Origin: Bathynomus jamesi
Lineage: Eukaryota > Arthropoda > Malacostraca > Isopoda > Cirolanidae
NCBI GenBank assembly: GCA_023014485.1
Contig: JAJOZX010001575.1
Location: 785,001-849,000, forward strand
DNA: 64,000 bases
Direction: 5' to 3'
Shown here: piece by piece, positions 23,186-34,310 of the stretch
Numbering within the stretch: the first letter of the stretch is position 1
How the letters are laid out: each line of letters starts with the position of its first letter
Program-made: the position numbers and the translations under genes
The notes under the pieces: generated by a model
Told to the model about the DNA's origin: nothing
Database searches by the model: none
Seen by the model: the letters and a program-made list of their open reading frames with translations, nothing else

Positions 23186-23248
23186 TATATATATACACAC
23201 ACGCGTGTAGCCAGAATTTCTTTTCGGGAGGGGCTAATATATATACTA

Positions 23249-23392
23249 TATACGATACAAACCTACGAGAAAGAAGAAAAATTATTCCAAGTTCTTTCGT
23301 GTATTCAGAAGTACACCTCGTCAGGGAATGTACTTCTGAATACACGAAAGGCCTCGGAATAATTCTTCTTTTTCCTTGTGGGTTTGTATCAT
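23249..23392. repeat. ~144-bp foldback repeat
   Basis: GATACAAACCTACGAGAAAG ... CTTTCGTGTATTCAGAAGTA is followed by its imperfect reverse complement TACTTCTGAATACACGAAAG ... CCTTGTGGGTTTGTATC. The right arm sequence recurs at 61035-61098. Confidence 0.8.
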
Positions 23393-23399
23393 TTATTCA

Positions 23400-23427
23400 T
23401 TTCGGGTGTTTAATTGTGAAAGTCATC

Positions 23428-23459
<32 letters not shown>
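23400..23459 (-). repeat. (TA)n-anchored GGGATGA repeat, minus copy
   Basis: The reverse complement reads (TA)n GGGATGACTTTCACAATTAA ACACCCGAAAT. It is homologous to 54041-54115 and 59849-59935. Confidence 0.7.
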
Positions 23460-23462
<3 letters not shown>

Positions 23463-24293
23463 AAACACAGACCGTGCATGGAACAAGGAACTCTTCTGGG
23501 AAAATTAAATCCACTATAGTCCGAATAAGTAATGGTAAATGACAAATACCATAGTTTTTTTCCTTTTTCATGATTTTAGCCCGACGTGGGCAACGGGTCT
23601 CTCGCAAAGAGATCCCATAAATATAGCTTCCCTCACCAGCTATCTGCAAGGCAGACAGGATCCAGCTTTAGGACGTGGATCTAGGGTTTAAAGCAAGCCT
23701 AGATCCCTACACTCAGAACCTCTATATAAGTAAAAGACTCGTTGCATTCACGTCGTGTTGAATAAATCAAAGAAAAAGGGGGTAACTATTGTATTTTTAG
23801 CCAAAAAAAAAAAAACCAAAACTTAAACCTCAACCGGGACGGGACATTGAGCGTCCACTTTTCAATGCACGAAACGGACGTGTTTCGTGCATTGAAAAGT
23901 GGACGCTCAATGTCCCGGTTGAGGTTTAAGTTTTGGTTTTTTTTTTTGGCTAAAAATACAATAGTTACCCCCTTTTTCTTTGATTTATTCAACACGACGT
24001 GAATGCAACGAGTCTTTTACTTATATAGAGGTTCTGAGTGTAGGGATCTAGGCTTGCTTTAAACCCTAGATCCACGTCCCAAAGCTGGATCCTGTCTGCC
24101 TTGCAGATAGCTGGTGAGGGAAGCTATATTTATGGGATCTCTTTGCGAGAGACCCGTTGCCCACGTCGGGCTAAAATCATGAAAAAGGAAAAAAACTATG
24201 GTATTTGTCATTTACCATTACTTATTCGGACTATAGTGGATTTAATTTTCCCAGAAGAGTTCCTTGTTCCATGCACGGTCTGTGTTTAACATA
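23458..24293. repeat. long palindrome with ~415-bp arms
   Basis: The left arm (23458-23875) and right arm (23882-24293) are reverse complements with very few differences, the main one a 5-bp insertion near 23838. They are separated by only 6 bp (GGACGT). Both arms contain the same 62-codon open frame (23649-23461 minus, 24101-24289 plus), which has no recognisable domain and is probably fortuitous. Confidence 0.9.
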
Positions 24294-24784
24294 TAATGTT
24301 CTCAGGGAACCATTCTGAGTTTGTGTATACTAAACGGACGTGTTTCGTGCATTGAAAAGTGGACGCTCAATGTCCCGGTTGAGGTTTAAGTTTTGGTTTT
24401 TTTTTTGGCTAAAAATACAATAGTTACCCCCTTTTTCTTTGATTTATTCAACACGACGTGAATGCAACGAGTCTTTTACTTATATAGAGGTTCTGAGTGT
24501 AGGGATCTAGGCTTGCTTTAAACCCTAGATCCACGTCCCAAAGCTGGATCCTGTCTGCCTTGCAGATAGCTGGTGAGGGAAGCTATATTTATGGGATCTC
24601 TTTGCGAGAGACCCGTTGCCCACGTCGGGCTAAAATCATGAAAAAGGAAAAAAACTATGGTATTTGTCATTTACCATTACTTATTCGGACTATAGTGGAT
24701 TTAATTTTCCCAGAAGAGTTCCTTGTTCCATGCACGGTCTGTGTTTAACATATAATGTTCTCAGGGAACCATTCTGAGTTTGTA
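23872..24784 (+). repeat. 460-bp tandem duplication overlapping the palindrome
   Basis: Unit 23872-24331 is repeated at 24332-24784, starting with AAACGGACGTGTTTCGTGCA at both places. Together with the palindrome the same sequence is present three times, once inverted and twice direct. (TA)n tracts bound the whole structure. Confidence 0.9.
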
Positions 24785-25020
24785 TATATATATATATATA
24801 TATTAAAGTGTGTAAATGAGTAAAACACATTCCTAAATGTATTACAATAATTAAACATGTGCTGAAGGTACTTGGCATGGCGTACTTGTAAGTAATGCAT
24901 AGAAATATCAAACCCATCATTTTATTTCGGGGGCGGCTGAAGCCCCCGTAGCCCCCCTCTGTCTACTTCCCTGTGTATATATGGTGAATTAATTGAAAAT
25001 TTTAATTTCTTTATTTGCAG

Positions 25021-25094
25021 ATCAAAGTCTTCGACAACTTCAGATTTTGCAAGAGAAAGTTCAAAAGATGAGAGAAACTTCATTAGGCGTCAAG
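25021..25094 (+). CDS. putative 74-nt internal exon of a host coiled-coil gene
   Basis: A strong acceptor (TTTAATTTCTTTATTTGCAG, ending 25020) and a strong donor (CAAG then GTAAGA at 25095) frame a 74-nt block. In the frame starting one base before the exon it encodes LRQLQILQEKVQKMRETSL plus a few flanking residues. Hydrophobic residues are spaced as in a coiled coil. A second frame is also open, so the reading frame is not proven. No neighbouring exon was recognised and intron lengths are unknown. This is the best candidate for host coding sequence in the window, but it may be chance. Confidence 0.35.
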
Positions 25095-25105
25095 GTAAGA
25101 AACTA

Positions 25106-25106
<1 letters not shown>

Positions 25107-25148
<42 letters not shown>

Positions 25149-25178
25149 CATACTGTGTGTGTGTGTGTGTGTATATAT
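25107..25178. repeat. (TA)n(GT)n microsatellite
   Basis: TA tract followed by TGTGTG and TATATA, immediately downstream of the exon-like block. Confidence 0.9.
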
Positions 25179-26200
25179 AGTGATTCGTGCGAAGCGTTTT
25201 CAATTTTGCTTTTGATGTCGCCACTTAATTTGTGTCGATTTGAATCCACCATCCAAAGTGGCGTGGGTTCGAAACTGACACACAGATTTATATGAAATTT
25301 TGATTCGAAATTTAGTGAATGATTTAAGGATTTGAGATTTAGGGTAATGCACACGTACATTTCTGATTTAAAAAAAAAAAAAAAAAAAAAATCTTGAAAA
25401 TGGTTTAGATTTTACTGTTATTAAAAACTTTGATTTCACGCACGTAAACCACTTCTCAAATGCCGCGTTAACCCTTTAACGACGGATGGTACCTTAAGGT
25501 CCTCCAGAAATAATAATATAAATTGTACTACAATGCTTTTTCTATAAATGTTTCTACGTGTTTATATATAGATGTCATTTAGTTTTCGGGAAAGGAACCT
25601 AAAATGTGTATTATTTCAGTGACTAGTTACTAAAATATTTAGTTTTCAATAACAATAAAACCTATACGTTCTGGTAACAAGAGTGGCCGCATATGCTGCG
25701 GACTCGTCCGTAAAGGGTTAACAGATGTCAATAAACACCATTCCAGTGTGTACATTGTCGTCATCATTATTATTATTATATAAATTGTATAAAATATACA
25801 GTTATTATTGTCATTATTAAGGATATTTGTGGGGATTTTACTCAATTTTACAAAATGTTTAATGAAAATACGTAAAATGTACTTCTTAATACTTAGTTCA
25901 TCAGATTAATTTGAAGGCCGAAGAAAGAAAATGGCTGATAAAAAGGGAAAATACAACAAAAGTATGATAATGTTAATTAATCTTATAAACTAAGTATTAA
26001 TAAGTATGTTTAACTTAGTTTCATTAAATATTTTGATAAAGTGAAATGTAGCATTAACTTTATGTAGTAGAAACAGTAGGTGAAACACTTAGAACTTATT
26101 CCGTAAATAACTTGCATTGATTTCCGAGATGTGTTATTATAAGGCAAAATATTGTAAACTACAGTTTTTTTTTGTTCTTTTTTGTTATTCAGGGTAGCAA
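25179..26200. other. intergenic, no gene seen
   Basis: AT-rich, with a 24-bp A run at about 25368-25391. No protein similarity recognised. Confidence 0.5.
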
Positions 26201-26204
26201 TTTT

Positions 26205-26407
26205 GGATCACCTGAAGATCAGGGCCCCCAGCCTCAATTACCAAATGATATCTTCGTTAAAACTAACAAAAATATCACGACTTAACCTAACTAATCGTCA
26301 AGAGCGTACAGTTGACCTAACCGGGCATTCAATTTAATTTATTATTATATTTGGTACTGTAAAGCAAAAAACAAGAATACATGGGGGTCCTAATCTTAAG
26401 GTGATCC
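26205..26407. mobile_element. GGATCAC-ended MITE, copy 1
   Basis: Starts GGATCACCTGAAGATCAGGG and ends CTTAAGGTGATCC. GCAATTTT before and ACAATTTG after share CAATTT in register. The interior GTTGACCTAAC and AATATCACGACTTAACCTAA blocks match copy 3 at 61944-62146. Confidence 0.75.
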
Positions 26408-26448
26408 ACAATTTGTAATCAGGACTATGTATGAATGTATGAACTGTG

Positions 26449-26537
26449 GGATCACTTTAACATATTGCTTCCCAGGAGGGATCACTTTAACATATTGCTT
26501 CCAGAATGCTTTGGGAAGCAATATGTTAAAGTGATCC
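26449..26537. mobile_element. 89-bp GGATCAC-ended micro-MITE
   Basis: GGATCACTTTAACATATTGC occurs at the start, again in direct orientation at about 26479, and inverted at the end. It is flanked by perfect GAACTGTG duplications (26441-26448 and 26538-26545). It lies 41 bp from the previous MITE and uses the same GGATCAC terminus. Confidence 0.85.
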
Positions 26538-26790
26538 GAACTGTGTACTGCATGTGACTCTTTCTTACCATTGGTGTCAAAATTTATCTATCGGTGTTAA
26601 CTCCAAATTTACATACATTGATGTATAGATGCATACAGTCTTTTCAAAGAAACCTGCGTCGTGAAACTCGTTACTTATCAACATCGGGATGAAACGTGTG
26701 TTTTTTTGAGACAATACTTTTGAAAACGACTGTACATATATATACACACACAATGTGGTCGCTAAGTGGTCATATCACAAATTATTTTAA

Positions 26791-27015
26791 TTAAATGTTT
26801 TGAGGTTGAAAGTAAAACTTGCTTTTGGGTTTTTTACTGGAATCTTTCGATTTACTCTGCTTATTTCTTGTCGTCGTCTTAAATTGTTTGCAAGTTCTTG
26901 TCTCGAAATAAACTCCAAAACTTTCCCAATCAAAGTTCTTGAACGGATTCTCAAAAGAAACCAAACCTCTTTCGGATGTCGAGGAGACCAAGCGTAGAAA
27001 GTTCAGAATGTTCAT
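26791..27015 (-). CDS. short open frame next to an X-box, possible first exon
   Basis: The 74-residue frame starts MNILNFLRLVSSTSERG 25 bp from the X-box at 27040. It reads LVSFENPFKNFDWESFGVYF and then becomes Lys/Ser-rich. Its composition is plausible for coding but no domain is recognised. It might be a first exon whose true end is a donor inside the frame; GTAAAT occurs in the Lys-rich part. Low confidence. Confidence 0.25.
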   Translation of the reverse strand: MNILNFLRLVSSTSERGLVSFENPFKNFDWESFGVYFETRTCKQFKTTTRNKQSKSKDSSKKPKSKFYFQPQNI

Positions 27016-27039
27016 GTTTCCGCGTTTTATTTACGCCTC

Positions 27040-27179
27040 GTCTCCATGGTAACGAGTATTCCTCCAATCGTAGTGACGGAGTAGTAGAGATCGCATTTTA
27101 CGATCTCCGTTTTTAGTCGGTAACTTTCCGTCAACTTCGGGGAACTCTCGCAGTTACGTATGGTCGTTGTCATGGTAAC
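27040..27179. promoter_or_regulatory. two RFX X-box-like palindromes
   Basis: GTCTCCATGGTAAC (27040-27053) and GTTGTCATGGTAAC (27166-27179) both fit the RFX consensus (GTTGCC-AT-GGCAAC type), 126 bp apart, in a locally CpG-rich stretch. RFX sites within about 150 bp of a start codon mark ciliary genes in other animals. Which gene, if any, they serve here is inference. Confidence 0.5.
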
Positions 27180-28144
27180 AGTGTTGGCTGTTTTACGGCG
27201 AATGCGACCGCTGGATGCGATGTGCTATTGTAGCCTTTTTTTTATTATTATTATTTCTTCCTTTAATGTGCTGTCATGTTATATTTCATTGAACGAACTT
27301 AATGGAAGTTTTAAATTATGCAATGGGAACATCATTCTCTTCTCTGCATTGATGACACACTTTATCTGTAAGTAATATGCAGTGAAAATTTTATGATGGG
27401 AAGCCAAAAACAAAAAATTTAATATATATATATACACACAATTTAGGGTGCCACATAAAAATCATTTTTTGATTTTTAGGACGGCCCTTTGTGGGATTGT
27501 TAGGTTGGGTGAAAAAGCCCTGAATATGAAATTTTAGCCAAATTGAAGGATATTTAGGGGTTCCGCATCGACCATCTCTGGCGTACCACGTGTCAGAAGT
27601 AATGAGTTTCTCCAAGAAATTGCTCCAGCTCTAAGGGGTAAAGTAACATGTACAATGTCAATATAAATGCTATCATATACCATGGCGTAGAGGACAGTCA
27701 CAGCTATATTTCCATAGCATTAAGTTTATTCCATCTCCAATATTTTTTTTATATTAATATTTTTGTCGCGGTTCAAAAGTTTTTTTTCAAAGTTTCACCT
27801 TAATACGTTTATGCTTTGTAATCCAAACCACACCAACCGGCAACCAGCTTATAACAACACAATACGCAACTAGCAAACAGTGCAAACACCTTAACAATAT
27901 TGTTCAACATTATTTCATAATTAATTGGAATAAACTTGTCCCACCATGCCTGGGTAGCAGGATACTATTCTCTGTGTGTAATGTTATTAATAATACAAAA
28001 TCATTAAATCAATTTCATTTTATTGCAACAAAACAACTTAATATTATTAAAATAAAAAACATTTTATTCCGTATTAATCATAGTAATAGTGAGCCTACTG
28101 GCCATATAAATCAAAATAATAAACTAGAAATAAAGTATATACGA

Positions 28145-30496
28145 TTATACATTGTTATACAGGATTAATAGGAGTAACACCCTATAAAAATGAAGCAAAT
28201 TCAAATATACCATAAAGTACTCCCAAACCCGTTGAGGATTTCCGCTGCGGGCGCTCGGGTGCTCTTTGCGGTGCTTCTCAACGACTTGCATCAAGTACTG
28301 CCGTTGCTCCTCGTCCTTGGTGAGTGCGAGACTGTAGTTCTGCATCAGCGCGACCCCTCGCTCCGCCCGGACATTGACAACGCTCAACGTAGAGACACGG
28401 CGTTTCCCCGCCAGGTAGGACGCATTGTTCGACCAGGTAGCCGGCTCCAACTCTAGGAAAGAAGTATTGATCGCGAGCCGCTCGAAAAGAAGCGTGCTGG
28501 ATGTCGTGCAAAAGTCTGCGACTGTCTTTCGCTCGAGCTCCTCCGGGCAGACGTCCAGGGCAATGCGCTTGGGTGGCTCCTCGGTGCCCTCGACATCCTT
28601 GATGGCCGTCGCAATTCGACTCTTCTCCTCCAGCGGAATGTCGTCATCGAAGAGAGCGAGGGCGGCCAGGTGTTCACTCAGGTACCAGAGATGTCGTCGA
28701 AACACAGGGGAGGTAGCCTTGAACACGTCTTTGTCCACCTTGTCGTAGTCAACCAGCGCCTTGAGCATCGCCAGGTCAGTTCGAGGGGCAGCGGCGGGAA
28801 GGGGCGCCGTAAACCAGGCCGGAATGTAAACCAGCAGCGCAAAGTTTACGAAGCGCAGGATGCCCCGGGCCTCGCGAGCCTTAATGGGGAGCTGCTGCCG
28901 GAAGAGGTGGAGCTTGATGGCGTATATCACTTTGGCCATCCACCGGGTGCGGTGGAGTGCGCCCGGTCGCATGAAGCGCACACCTCGCTGGGGAACGCCT
29001 CCAAGCGCTATGATCGCCAGCTCCAGGAGCTCTCGGTAGTCGTCCCGCGGCTGGCCCTTGGTGATGTGACCCTTGAAACGCGCGATCAGATCGTCTCGCG
29101 CCTTGAGCAGCGGCTTAGTAAGGTCTTCCTTGGAGATGGCGCTGAATTGGTCGGTGCAGACGGATTGCCAGCGCTCCTTCAGTCGCGAGAACAGTTTAAT
29201 GTCAGGACCAGAGGAGGGGCCCATGCACTCGATGAAGGCTTTCTCTGCCACCAATTCTAGCATGTGGTGCCGACAGGCCAGGTTCAGCAGCTGGCGGTGA
29301 AGGCCCTGCTCGATGAAGACGCAAGCGCCCGAAACGACGCCCGTGTTGGCAGCTGTCGTGTCAAAGGAGAGCCCGACGACACGATCAGCGATTCCCCAGT
29401 CATCCAACGAGTTCAGCACAGCATCTGCTTGGGCGCGACTAGTTCCAGCAGGCAGCTTCGGCACGGAGAGAAGTTTGTCGACGTCGTCGCCGGACACGAC
29501 TATGGCGAGGCGATCGACCTTCTTGCCGCTGAAGTCGGAGACCATCTTCCCGTCCCAGTGAACGATGAGCGGGACACTGGGATCGAACGTCATCTTCACT
29601 TCTTTGGCGATTTCCCCTCGATGACGCAATCGCCAACGCCAATCGTCTCGTGACTGAGAGCCAGTTCATCTGTGTCTTGAATATCCAGACTGGAAGCAGC
29701 TGCTTTCATGAGTTGAACGGCTCCACGGTTGCTTGTTTTGGTCCGGTCCAGTGCCGACGCTAGGTCTTGAGTCATAATGTTCTTTTTGCGACGGCGCTTT
29801 GTAGGTGGATTGATTTCCTCTTCTGTCGAGCAATTAGGCGACGACGACGAGTTTGATGATGTAAGGGTTGCTGTTGCCAGTGATTGCTCTGATTGCTTTT
29901 GGCGTTGCCTTTCTTTGGCAGCTTCACGCGCGGATGCACGTTGCTCAATTCCAGTGAGGATTTTCTCCACCCCGGACATGACACCACGGCGACCCTTTTC
30001 GCGTTGAGCAAGAAGGAAGTCGCGATCCTCCTGGATGGTGATGACGGAGAGGGCGTTGTCGAGAGCCACGTCAAAAATGTCATCGAGTCCTCGTGAAGGC
30101 CGCCCTGGCTGCCTCACCTGTGGCGCCGGACCGCTTCCGGCTGCGCTGCAGTGCCTGCCATTGTCGTAAAGTCTAAGCAGTTTTCGCGCGGCGCTTTTTG
30201 GAGGTCATGGTTGGGATTCTGGCCATAGCCCAGAAAGTATACACCTCGACGATCACATTACGCGCCGCCTCGGCTAGAAGTTGTTTTTGCACCTTATGAA
30301 ACTGTATAAACCGGCGAAGCACTTCACCATTTGAAGGTAACCTGTTTCCCGTTAGGGGGCTTGGGTTGGCGTGTCCGATTAGCCATATCTCGGTCTTGGA
30401 TCTCAGTGAGCTTGCGGTAGCCATCACGAGATGATCACGCGTTGAATGCGTGAAGGAGACTGATTGACTGAAGACTGTGACAGTGTGACTCACCAC
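28145..30496 (-). pseudogene. transposase-like gene of the GC-rich element, frameshifted
   Basis: Three minus-strand blocks. 30496-30173 has NGEVLRRFIQFHKVQKQLLA and TMTSKKRRAKTA. 30117-29596 has LDDIFDVALDNALSVITIQE, LLAQREKGRRG and a basic KRRRKK run. 29629-28145 (494 codons) has VPLIVHWDGKMVSD, VVGLSFDTTAANTGVVSGAC, LACRHHMLELVAEKAF, GPSSGPDIKLFSRLKERW and HRTRWMAKVIYAIKL. Multicopy arthropod proteins share the HWDGK, FDTTAxNTG and CRHHxLE motifs; D in DTT and the CRHH block look like a DDE core of hAT-like layout, which is inference. A stop near 30172 and frameshifts near 30090 and 29610 inactivate it. Confidence 0.7.
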
Positions 30497-30623
30497 ACTA
30501 ACCCGGCGTTGCGCTGTTGCCAGATCTCAATGCTGAAAAGTAGTGAAAATCTATACAATGAGAAGCAATATTAATTATAAATATTTAAATTTATGAAATG
30601 CATAAATTATAGCAATATATATG

Positions 30624-31149
30624 CAGGGTTGGCTGGTTTAACCCAAATGGTTTAAACCATGGTTTAAACCATTTAAAAAAAACCATGTTTTTCTGGGTTT
30701 TTTTTGTTTTTTTATAATTTCAATTTTTACAACACAAATTATTTAATTCATAAACTAATAGCTCTAAAACTAAAACTTATATTTATATTGATAAGACCTA
30801 AAAACCATCAGTTCAGGGTAGCCTAGTATGTACGGTAGTATATAATATAGCTACCTTGCACTAGCAGGCCTATTTAATAGTGGCATTGCACATAAAAGGA
30901 TTGAAGTTACCTGTATCAATTACATTATAAACGCATGTAGCTACAAATATAAATGTTGTTATTAGGTTTATTTTCATTTTTGTGAAGTTAGCACTTCTTA
31001 CATCTAACATCTTCCAATTAAAAAATGAGACAGTCAGCAATTCTAATTTCTGAGTACCAGTACCTAATTGAGTTATCTGAGTTTTTTTTTTTTTTTTTAA
31101 AACCATTGGTTTTTTTTTTTTTTTTAAACCATGGTTTTTTTCAACCCTG
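30624..31149. mobile_element. hAT-type element with AACC/GGTT-rich ends
   Basis: Starts CAGGGTTGGCTGGTTTAACC; the reverse complement of its right end starts CAGGGTTGAAAAAAACCATG. TATATATG precedes (30616-30623) and follows (31150-31157) exactly, a perfect 8-bp target duplication. Repeated TTTAAACCATGGTTT palindromes flank long A/T runs. It has no transposase and is nested inside the GC-rich element. Confidence 0.85.
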
Positions 31150-31367
31150 TATATATGTAATAGTGCCATGGTTACAGGTTTCCCAGATAAATCCATTATT
31201 TCGAACACACGGTACAACAGAAACGGTCGATGCGGAACCTCTAAATGTACTTCGATCGGGCTCAAACTTCATATTTAGGGTTTCCTCATCCAACCAAACA
31301 ATATGACTAAGGGCCATTCGAAATTTCAAAATTCTAAAAACTGCCCCTATAGAGTGTGGCACCCTAA

Positions 31368-32618
31368 GTCACACATATACATGCAATGCTGCTTAAGCTT
31401 TGTGAAAAATTTACTCCTGTGGTTTCAGACAAACTCATACTTTCCTTTCTAGTTTCTGTGATAGCCACCCCATCCATACTTTTTCCTCCGCAGTTACAAA
31501 AATCAGCTCTTTATTTATAAAATCTTTACTTCCAGAAACCCAGACTTCGTCTTTAGTCTTAGAAATACCCATACTTATCTTCTAGATTTGCAAAAACCGA
31601 TCTACAATTTCCCCTCAGTTACTTTAACGTGAAGATATTTATCTCCCCTTTAGTCAGTTGAAATAGCCGTTCAACTAAGATTCTTGCCAGATGTCACTTT
31701 TTTCCTGTAATGAATCTTAGACTGTTCCATCCAATTATGGAAGATGTGTTATCAGTTTGAAGGAGAAAGTTTAGTTTCCTCGTGAGAATTTTCCTCCAAA
31801 GGTGACATTCAAGTGCGGATAGTTGGAAAATTTCCAACATTTTTCTTGTGTGAAATGTTGTATACAAAATAGAAACTTTATATTTTTCTTTTTTATGTTT
31901 AGGCGATAGCTGGTGTGTATATATATAAAATTAAATGTTTTGGGATGTTACCAACCCCTCTGCAATTTTTCTCTTGTATTTCGGGATATAATAAATCTTT
32001 TCATTCCCTTCCCCCATTCATTTTCCATTTTATCCATCATTAAGGGGGGCGGGGTAGTGCGAAGAAGTTTGCCTTTTAACACGAATGAAGTTGATAATTA
32101 ACCTTCAGATGTCTCTGAAAGGTGAGAACAGAAATTTTGCTTCACCTTTCCACCCCCCCTTCACAACTTCCTTCAAACTTTATAACTTCAATTACACTAA
32201 TCAACAGCCAAAATGTATCTTCGATGAAACCATCATTTCTTTAGTAATTCGACGTCGCTGAATCCGAAAATGACCTTCATTTTGCATGATTGGTTCGCGT
32301 TTAGAAGATACACGGGTGCCCTGTTTTCATTATTTCCCAATTGAAATGAATATATCATTGAAGCATAACATATGCCAACACTGTAGAATGTGCTCGTTTG
32401 GCAACCTCGTTGTCTGGCGCCATCTTGAGTACATCGTAAATCCCTTTAGCTCAGTTCTAGAGTGACGCTTGTTGTGGTGACACGTTATTTCACATTTTGA
32501 CATAGTGCTTTTGTAGTGTTTCCTCGTAATTTGCACCTGCGGTTAGTCATGACATATAGAGTGTAGTGCGTGTTAAAGCGTAATCTTGCGATCAGTTCTC
32601 ATTGACGTTATAAGCAAA
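31368..32618. other. intergenic, no gene seen
   Basis: No recognised coding or repeat structure. The last ~250 bp lie directly 5' of the pseudogene at 32619 and may belong to its unit (GTTCTAGAGTGACGCTTG region). Confidence 0.45.
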
Positions 32619-34310
32619 ATGCCACGTAAATGCGTTAATGACTCAAATAACTTTTGCTATATTTGCGGCAAAGTAACATTAAAATCGCAAAAGAAGACGT
32701 TAACACCTGCCATCAAGAAAGCGTACCACCTTTATTTTAAGTGCAAATTAGGAGATCAGGACAAAACGTGGGCGCCGCATATATGCTGCATTACATGTGC
32801 AACTACATTACTTGAGTGGTACAATGGGAAACCGAGGTCAATGGGCTTCGGCATCCTCGTCGTGTGGAGGGAACAAAGTACCACGTGGATGACTGTTTAT
32901 TCTGCATGGTTCCGCCATTACGTGGAATTAGTAAGAAGAAAAAATGGACCCTCAAGTATCCTAATGTTCCATCCGCCATTCGACCTGTGCCCACAACGAA
33001 GACATACCTGTGCCCAATCCTCCTACCTCCTCAGACACCCTCGATTTGGATGACGAAGAGCATTCTGTAACGAGTACAGATGAAGACATTGCACATCCCA
33101 CAACATCACAAGATACCGACTTGTGCACAGTGAACTGTCTACAGAACCGCATAAAATCACCCAACACGAACTGAATGACCTCATCAGAGATTTGGACTTA
33201 CCGAAGTCTAAGGCAGAATTGCTCGCCTCACGCCTTCAACAGTGGCATCTTCTTCATGATGATGTCCAAATATCCATGTACCGCACTAGGCAATCCACGT
33301 GGAGACTTTCTTCATCAAACATGTGACTTCGTGGTGTGTACAGATGTTGTTGGTTTAATGAATGCTCTAAATATAACATACAGAGATGACGAATGGAGGT
33401 TGTTCATTGATGCCTCTAAGCTAAGCCTTAAGGCTGTACTACAAACAAAAACGAAAAAGCTGCCATTCCAATTGGATATTCTGTCCACATGAAGGAGACA
33501 TATGAAAATATGCAATATCTGCTTCACCACATAAACTACAACGCTCACAAATGGAGCATATGTGGTGATTTGAAAGTGGTCGGCATTTACTTGGTCTCCA
33601 GCAGGGTTACACGAAGTACTGCTGCTTCCTTTGCGAGTGGGACAGCGTGCTAGGTCACAGCATTATGAAAGGAAGGAATGGCCTCTAAGAGAACGTTTAG
33701 TGCCAGGTGTGAAAAACGTTTCGTGCGAGCCATTAGTAGAGCCAAGCAAATACTTCTACCACCGTTACATATTAAGTTAGGGCTTATGAAAAATTTTGTG
33801 AAGGCACTCAATAAGGATGGAAAGGCATTTAAGTATCTTTTCCAGAAGTTCCCTCGACTCAGTGAGGCAAAAATCAAGGAAGGCATATTTGTTGGTCCTC
33901 ATATACGAAATCTGATGAAAGATGAACATTTCGAGACACTTTTGGAGGGCGCAGAAAAAGAAGCTTGGGTCTCGTTCAAGTCAGTGTCGCAAAATTTCCT
34001 TGGAAACAACAGAGCTCCAAATGCAGATGAATTGGTGGATAATATGTTGAAGGCGTACCAAAGAATGGGATGTAACATGTCTCTAAAAATTCATTTCCTC
34101 CATTCCCATTTCGACTTTTTCCCGGCAAACCTTGGTGAAGTAAGTGACGAACATGGGGAACGTTTTCATCAGCAGATTTCAGCTTGAGAAACGTACCAGG
34201 GCAAGTGAAATTCATCTATGCTGGCTGATTTCTGCTGGTCAGTAATAGAGACACTACGCAGTCAGAGTACAAGAGACAGGCCAAGAGGAAACGACATTGA
34301 AGTGAGTGTG
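32619..34310 (+). pseudogene. Cys-rich multicopy arthropod protein, decayed copy
   Basis: Starts at ATG 32619 with MPRKCVNDSNNFCYICGKV, then KKTLTPAIKKAYHLYFKCKL and WAPHICCITCATTLLEW, a treble of CxxC/H pairs suggesting an N-terminal zinc-binding domain. Later blocks in shifting frames give FCMVPPLRGISKKKKW, CDFVVCTDVVGLMNALN, EWRLFIDASKLSLKAVL, an ICGDLKVVG region, LPPLHIKLGLMKNFVKALNK, KEGIFVGPHIRNLMKDEHFE, MGCNMSLKIHFLHSHFDFFP and VSDEHGERFHQQIS. I recognise this as an uncharacterised family with very high copy number in many arthropods and cnidarians, probably transposon-borne. Frames shift near 32840, 33060, 33280 and 33490. No TIRs identified. Confidence 0.7.

Larger units (their letters stand above)
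27443..31367 (-). mobile_element. 3.9-kb DNA transposon with GC-rich coding core
   Basis: Left end TTAGGGTGCCACA and right end TGTGGCACCCTAA are exact inverted copies. Further inward, GGTTCCGCATCGACC (left, near 27560) and GGTCGATGCGGAACC (right, near 31228) are also inverted. The centre holds a minus-strand transposase-like pseudogene that is strikingly GC- and CpG-rich compared with its AT-rich surroundings. Clear target duplications were not found. A hAT-type element is nested in the right arm. Confidence 0.75.

Noticed and set aside
23461..24748. Three identical 62-codon ORFs as a gene family
   Set aside because: They are copies of one sequence duplicated by the palindrome and tandem event, with no domain or codon evidence.
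28190..30096. Several long plus-strand frames opposite the GC-rich transposase
   Set aside because: Antisense shadows created by GC-rich codons; the minus strand carries the recognisable motifs.
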